Below, in pieces: positions 5,900 through 9,431 of a stretch of 9,431 nucleotides of DNA (positions within the stretch are counted from its first letter, which is position 1; each line of letters begins with the position of its first letter). The notes below the pieces were generated by a model. The model was given only the letters and a program-made list of their open reading frames with translations, was not told the DNA's origin and did no database searches. This DNA comes from Lysobacteraceae bacterium UBA6001 (GTDB taxonomy: Bacteria > Pseudomonadota > Gammaproteobacteria > Xanthomonadales > Xanthomonadaceae). A program made the position numbers and the translations under genes. The DNA lies in NCBI GenBank assembly GCA_002429615.1, contig DJAN01000219.1, positions 1-9,431 of the forward strand. The letters run 5' to 3'.

Positions 5900-7033
5900 A
5901 TGTCCGAGAACGAAGACGGCGCCGAACGCACAGAACTCCCTACCGCCAAACGCCTGCGCGAAGCACGTGAACAGGGCAACCTGCCGCATTCGCGCGAGCT
6001 GGCCACCGCCACGGTGTTCGGCGCGGGCGTGGTCGCGCTGCTGACGATGTCCGGCAGCCTGGCCGCCGGCGCACGTGGCTGGATGGAGACCGCGCTGAGC
6101 CCCGGCGAGGACCTGTGGCGCCACCCGGAAACCCTGTTCGGCCACTTCGGCGAGCTGCTGCTGGACCTGCTGTGGGTCATGGCGCCGCTGGCCGGCATCT
6201 GCCTGCTCGCCGGCCTGGTGGCGCCGATCGCGATGAGCGGCCTGCATTTCTCCAGCAAGGCGTTCACGCCGAACTTCGGCAAGCTCAATCCGCTCAACGG
6301 CCTGCAGCGGCTGGTCGGCGTCCAGGGCGCGGCCGAACTGGTCAAGTCCCTGCTGCGCGTGGCCTTCGTTGGCACCGCCGCCGGACTGGTCATCGTGCAC
6401 GGGCTGGACGGGCTGCGCGGCATGCTCAACCAGCCGCTGGAGTCGGCGATCGTCGACGGCCTGGGCTTCACCCTGCGCCTGATGGTCGCCACTGCCGGCG
6501 CGCTGGCGCTGCTGGCGCTGTTCGATGCGCCTTACCAGAAGTGGAACTGGCTGCGGAAGCTGAAGATGACCCGTGAGGAGATCAAGCGGGAAATGAAGGA
6601 AAGCGAGGGCAGCCCGGAGGTCAAGGGCCGCATCCGGCAGATGCAGATGCAGCTGTCGCAGCGCCGGATGATGGAAGCGGTGCCCACCGCCGACGTCGTG
6701 CTGGTCAACCCCACCCACTACGCGGTGGCCCTCAAGTACGAGGGCGGCAAGATGCGCGCCCCGGTGGTGGTGGCCAAGGGCGTGGACGAAATGGCCTTCC
6801 GCATCCGTGAGAGCGGCGAGCGCCACCGGGTGGCGATCGTCTCGGCGCCGCCTTTGGCACGCGCCTTGTATCGGGAAGGCCAACTCGGCAAGGAAATCCC
6901 CGTGAGACTGTATTCGGCCGTCGCCCAGGTGCTGTCCTACGTGTACCAGCTGCGCTCGTGGCGCGCCGGCCCGATGCCGGACCTGCCGCCGATCGAGCTG
7001 GATGAATTCGCCAAGCCCGGAGGCCAGGCATGA
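5900..7033 (+). CDS. flhB: Flagellar export switch protein FlhB
   Basis: FlhB sits beside the export gate and changes export from rod/hook to filament substrates after self-cleavage. The 377-aa product has the standard start (SENEDGAERTELPTAKRL, residues 2-19), four membrane helices (~33-55, ~88-110, ~148-168, ~188-209), a charged linker (~220-258) and the cytoplasmic autoprotease domain. The cleavage motif NPTH is at 270-273 (cut between N270 and P271), followed by YAVALKY. ATG 5900 is chosen because the N-terminus matches the family, although no Shine-Dalgarno is visible, only a hairpin. The 57-base gap upstream holds a sigma-54 promoter, so the gene probably starts a transcription unit. 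The TGA overlaps the flhA start as ATGA. The C-terminal tail (~355-377) is rich in Pro and acidic residues. Confidence 0.97.
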   Translation: MSENEDGAERTELPTAKRLREAREQGNLPHSRELATATVFGAGVVALLTMSGSLAAGARGWMETALSPGEDLWRHPETLFGHFGELLLDLLWVMAPLAGICLLAGLVAPIAMSGLHFSSKAFTPNFGKLNPLNGLQRLVGVQGAAELVKSLLRVAFVGTAAGLVIVHGLDGLRGMLNQPLESAIVDGLGFTLRLMVATAGALALLALFDAPYQKWNWLRKLKMTREEIKREMKESEGSPEVKGRIRQMQMQLSQRRMMEAVPTADVVLVNPTHYAVALKYEGGKMRAPVVVAKGVDEMAFRIRESGERHRVAIVSAPPLARALYREGQLGKEIPVRLYSAVAQVLSYVYQLRSWRAGPMPDLPPIELDEFAKPGGQA

Positions 7034-9126
7034 GCGCCCAGCCGCAACCGATGAACGCCCGGCGCATGCTGGAGCTGATCCGCGGCGGCCTCGGCGCGCC
7101 GCTGGTGGTACTGGCGATGCTGGCCATGGTGGTCGTGCCGCTGGCCGCGCCGGTGCTCGATGCGCTGTTCACCTTCAACATCGCCATCTCGCTGATGGTG
7201 CTGCTGGCCGTGGTGTACGTGAAACGGCCGTTGGAATTCACGATCTTCCCGATCGTGCTGCTGATGACCACGATGCTGCGCCTGGCGCTGAACGTGGCCT
7301 CCACCCGCGTGATCCTGCTGCACGGCCAGGGCGGCCATGATGCCGCCGGCAAGGTGATCGCCGCCTTCGGCGAGTTCGTGATCGGCGGCAACTACGCGGT
7401 CGGCATCGTGGTGTTCGCGATCCTGACCATCATCAACTTCGTGGTCATCACCAAGGGCGCCGGGCGCGTGTCGGAAGTGACCGCGCGCTTCATCCTCGAT
7501 GCCATGCCCGGCAAGCAGATGGCGATCGACGCCGACCTCAACGCCGGCCTGCTGACCCGCGAGGAAGCCAAGCTGCGCCGCGAGGAAGTGCGCGAGGAAG
7601 CCGACTTCTACGGCGCGATGGACGGTGCCAGCAAGTTCATCCGCGGCGACGCCATCGCCGGCATCCTGATCCTGTTCATCAACCTGCTCGGCGGCCTGGC
7701 CGTGGGCATGTTCCAGCACGGCATGGCGTTCGGTGACGCCGCCTCCACCTATACCCTGCTGTCGATCGGCGACGGCCTGGTGGCGCAGCTGCCGGCGCTG
7801 CTGGTGTCCTCGGCGGTGGCGATGCTGGTCACCCGCGCCTCGCGCGCGCAGGACATGAGCCAGGCCATGGTCGGCCAGGTGTTCGGCCAGCACCGCGCGC
7901 TAGCGGTGGCCGCGGCGATCCTGGGCCTGGTCGGCCTGGTCCCCGGCATGCCGAATGTCGCCTTTTTGACGCTGGCGCTGATCCTGGGCTTCATCGCCTG
8001 GAAGCTGCACAAGCGCGGGCCGGTCGATGCCGATGCGGCGGGCCCGGAAGCAGCCACGCGCGCACCGGGTGCGCCGGGCGCGGCGCCCTCGCCCACCGCC
8101 GAACTGAGCTGGGACGAACTGCGTCCGATCGACCCGCTGGGCCTGGAGGTCGGCTATCGGCTGATCCCGCTGGTGGACAAGGCGCAGGGCGGCGAACTGA
8201 TGGCGCGCATCAAGGGCGTGCGCCGCAAGCTCACCCAGGACATCGGCTTCCTGATCCCGCCGGTGCACATCCGCGACAACCTGGAACTCAGTGCCACCGC
8301 CTACCGCCTGCTGGTGCACGGCGTGCCGGTGGCCACCGCCGAGATCCACCCGGACCGCGAGCTGGCGCTGGACCCGGGCGGCGCGCTCGGCGCCTTGGAT
8401 GGCATCCCGGGCAAGGACCCGGCGTTCGGCCTGGACGCGGTGTGGATCCAGCCGCACCAGCGCGCCCACGCCGAATCGGTGGGCTATACGGTGGTCGATC
8501 CAGCCACCGTGGTCGCCACCCACCTGTCGCACCTGATCCGCGAGCACGCCCCGGAGCTGCTCGGCCACGAGGAAGTGCAGCAGCTGCTGGCCACGCTCAC
8601 CAAGAGCGCGCCCAAGCTGGTCGAGGACCTCACACCCAAGGCGCTGCCGCTGTCGGTGGTGGTGCGCGTGCTGCAGAACCTGCTGGTCGAACGCATCCCG
8701 ATCCGCCAGCTGCGCAAGATCGTCGAGGCGCTGGTCGAGCACGCCCCGCACAGCCAGGACCCGGCCGCGCTCACCGCCGCCGTGCGCACCTCGCTGGGCC
8801 GTTTCATCGTCCAGGAGATCGCCGGGATGTCGCCGGAGCTGCCGGTGTTCACCCTCGCCCCGCAATTGGAACGCGTCTTGCAGGACTCCACGCAGGGCAA
8901 CGGCGTGGCCCTGGAACCCGGTCTCGCCGAGCGTCTGCACCAGAGTCTGGCCGAGTGCGTCGGCAAGCAGGAGGCGCGCAACGAGCCGGCGGTGGTGCTG
9001 GTACCGGGAACGGTCCGCGCCGCCCTGGCCCGCCTGGTCCGCCACAGCGTGCCCTCGCTGTCGGTGCTGGCCTACGGCGAAGTGCCGGAGGACAAGCGGC
9101 TCAAGCTGGTCGGCACCATCAGTTGA
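7030..9126 (+). CDS. flhA: Flagellar export-gate protein FlhA
   Basis: FlhA forms the nonameric export channel and docking ring that couples the proton motive force to protein export. The 698-aa length is normal for the family. The N-terminal ~325 residues hold the membrane helices and the FHIPEP-family cytoplasmic loop, with RVSEVTARFILDAMPGKQM at 146-164 and the charged helix EEAKLRREEVREEADFYGAMDG (178-199). D207 in RGDAIAG corresponds to the functionally important Asp208 of Salmonella FlhA. A Pro/Ala-rich linker (~330-356) leads to the C-terminal cytoplasmic domain (~360-698) that binds chaperone-substrate complexes. ATG 7030 lies inside the end of flhB (ATGA overlap), with GGAGG at 7019-7023 and six bases of spacing, so translation is likely coupled. 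It probably shares the sigma-54 transcript of flhB. Confidence 0.97.
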   Translation: MSAQPQPMNARRMLELIRGGLGAPLVVLAMLAMVVVPLAAPVLDALFTFNIAISLMVLLAVVYVKRPLEFTIFPIVLLMTTMLRLALNVASTRVILLHGQGGHDAAGKVIAAFGEFVIGGNYAVGIVVFAILTIINFVVITKGAGRVSEVTARFILDAMPGKQMAIDADLNAGLLTREEAKLRREEVREEADFYGAMDGASKFIRGDAIAGILILFINLLGGLAVGMFQHGMAFGDAASTYTLLSIGDGLVAQLPALLVSSAVAMLVTRASRAQDMSQAMVGQVFGQHRALAVAAAILGLVGLVPGMPNVAFLTLALILGFIAWKLHKRGPVDADAAGPEAATRAPGAPGAAPSPTAELSWDELRPIDPLGLEVGYRLIPLVDKAQGGELMARIKGVRRKLTQDIGFLIPPVHIRDNLELSATAYRLLVHGVPVATAEIHPDRELALDPGGALGALDGIPGKDPAFGLDAVWIQPHQRAHAESVGYTVVDPATVVATHLSHLIREHAPELLGHEEVQQLLATLTKSAPKLVEDLTPKALPLSVVVRVLQNLLVERIPIRQLRKIVEALVEHAPHSQDPAALTAAVRTSLGRFIVQEIAGMSPELPVFTLAPQLERVLQDSTQGNGVALEPGLAERLHQSLAECVGKQEARNEPAVVLVPGTVRAALARLVRHSVPSLSVLAYGEVPEDKRLKLVGTIS

Positions 9127-9148
9127 TAGCGGTTGTAAGCGTCGTCAC

Positions 9149-9170
9149 CCCGAACACAGAACCCGAACAC
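9149..9170. repeat. Short direct repeat before flhF
   Basis: CCCGAACAC occurs twice, at 9149-9157 and 9162-9170, 13 bases apart, in the 60-base gap between flhA and flhF. Two 9-mers this close could be a binding site or chance. No sigma-54, sigma-28 or clear sigma-70 promoter was found in the gap. Confidence 0.3.
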
Positions 9171-9186
9171 CTATTCCGGCCCTGAT

Positions 9187-9431
9187 ATGAAAATCAAACG
9201 CTTCGTCGCCCCCGACATGCGCACCGCCTTCCGCCTGGTGCGGGAAGAGCACGGCCCGGACGCGGTGATCCTGTCGAACCGTCGTACCGAGGAAGGCGTG
9301 GAAATCGTCGCCGCCAGCAACTACGACGAGGAACTGGTGATGCGTGCGCTGGACAACGCCCGCGCCGAGCAGAAAGCCACCGCGGCGATCGTGCCGGCGC
9401 GTGCCAGCGCGCCTGCGCTGCCCGCCGAGCC
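9187..9431 (+). CDS. flhF: Flagellar placement GTPase FlhF (3' end cut off)
   Basis: FlhF is an SRP-family GTPase that decides where, and with FlhG how many, polar flagella are made. Only the first 81 complete codons are present. They match the FlhF N-terminus: MKIKRFVAPDMRTAF, then LVREEHGPDAVILSNRR and GVEIVAA, followed by the variable Ala-rich region of the B domain. The GTPase (NG) domain lies beyond the window. It starts 60 bases after flhA. No clear Shine-Dalgarno precedes ATG 9187, but the N-terminus fixes the start. Gene order flhB-flhA-flhF is typical of polar-flagellate gammaproteobacteria, where flhG and fliA usually follow. Confidence 0.95.
   Translation, partial: MKIKRFVAPDMRTAFRLVREEHGPDAVILSNRRTEEGVEIVAASNYDEELVMRALDNARAEQKATAAIVPARASAPALPAE

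Noticed and set aside
6855..6870. Second sigma-54-like element inside flhB (TGGCACG-N4-TTGTA)
   Set aside because: The -12 GC is replaced by GT, which sigma-54 promoters rarely tolerate, and the codons are explained by the conserved FlhB C-terminal domain.
4895..6883. Long open frame (662 codons) on the - strand across the cyclase-flhB boundary
   Set aside because: It crosses two well-supported genes and their promoter gap and has the same His/Gln/Ala-rich shadow composition. The same applies to 7900-9045 opposite flhA.
1..9431. tRNA, rRNA, riboswitch or CRISPR array
   Set aside because: Coding sequence fills nearly the whole window, gaps are under 80 bases, and no cloverleaf or spaced repeat array was seen.

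Overview
The window is a piece of a flagellar gene cluster from a GC-rich gammaproteobacterium. The gene order fliP-(insert)-fliQ-fliR-GGDEF-flhB-flhA-flhF, all on the + strand, and the style of the proteins fit Xanthomonadaceae (Xanthomonas, Stenotrophomonas, Lysobacter, Luteimonas and relatives). The genus cannot be fixed by eye. Both ends are cut: fliP lacks its 5' end and flhF lacks most of its coding region.

Left part (1-2777): the export-gate genes fliP, fliQ and fliR encode the membrane core of the flagellar type III secretion apparatus. They are normally contiguous. Here about 1.08 kb separates fliP from fliQ and carries two genes that are not recognisable flagellar genes: a 62-aa protein, and a 274-aa protein with hydrophobic N-terminal segments and a soluble C-terminal domain. 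The second overlaps fliQ by ATGA, so the insert is written into the operon rather than breaking it.

Middle part (2778-5842): a large sensor diguanylate cyclase gene. The product has a signal peptide, 14 Reg_prop-type propeller repeats (two seven-bladed propellers), a Y_Y_Y-like domain, one membrane helix, a short coiled coil and a cytoplasmic GGDEF domain (GGEEL, with an RxxD inhibitory site). Its 74-bp upstream gap holds a very good sigma-28 (FliA) promoter match, TACAGTTG-N11-GCCGATAA, followed by a hairpin that puts the ribosome binding site in its loop and stem.

Right part (5843-9431): flhB and flhA (export-switch and export-gate proteins, overlapping by ATGA) and the start of flhF (SRP-type GTPase for flagellar placement). 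The 57-bp gap before flhB holds a near-perfect sigma-54 -24/-12 element and an 8-bp inverted repeat just before the start codon.

Taken together, the genes build the secretion gate (FliP/Q/R, FlhB, FlhA), place it (FlhF) and add a c-di-GMP signalling enzyme that appears to be switched on late by FliA while its flanking genes look early (sigma-54). The least explained element is the two-gene cassette between fliP and fliQ. No RNA genes, CRISPR arrays, insertion sequences or convincing terminators were seen. Every gap between genes is shorter than 80 bases.
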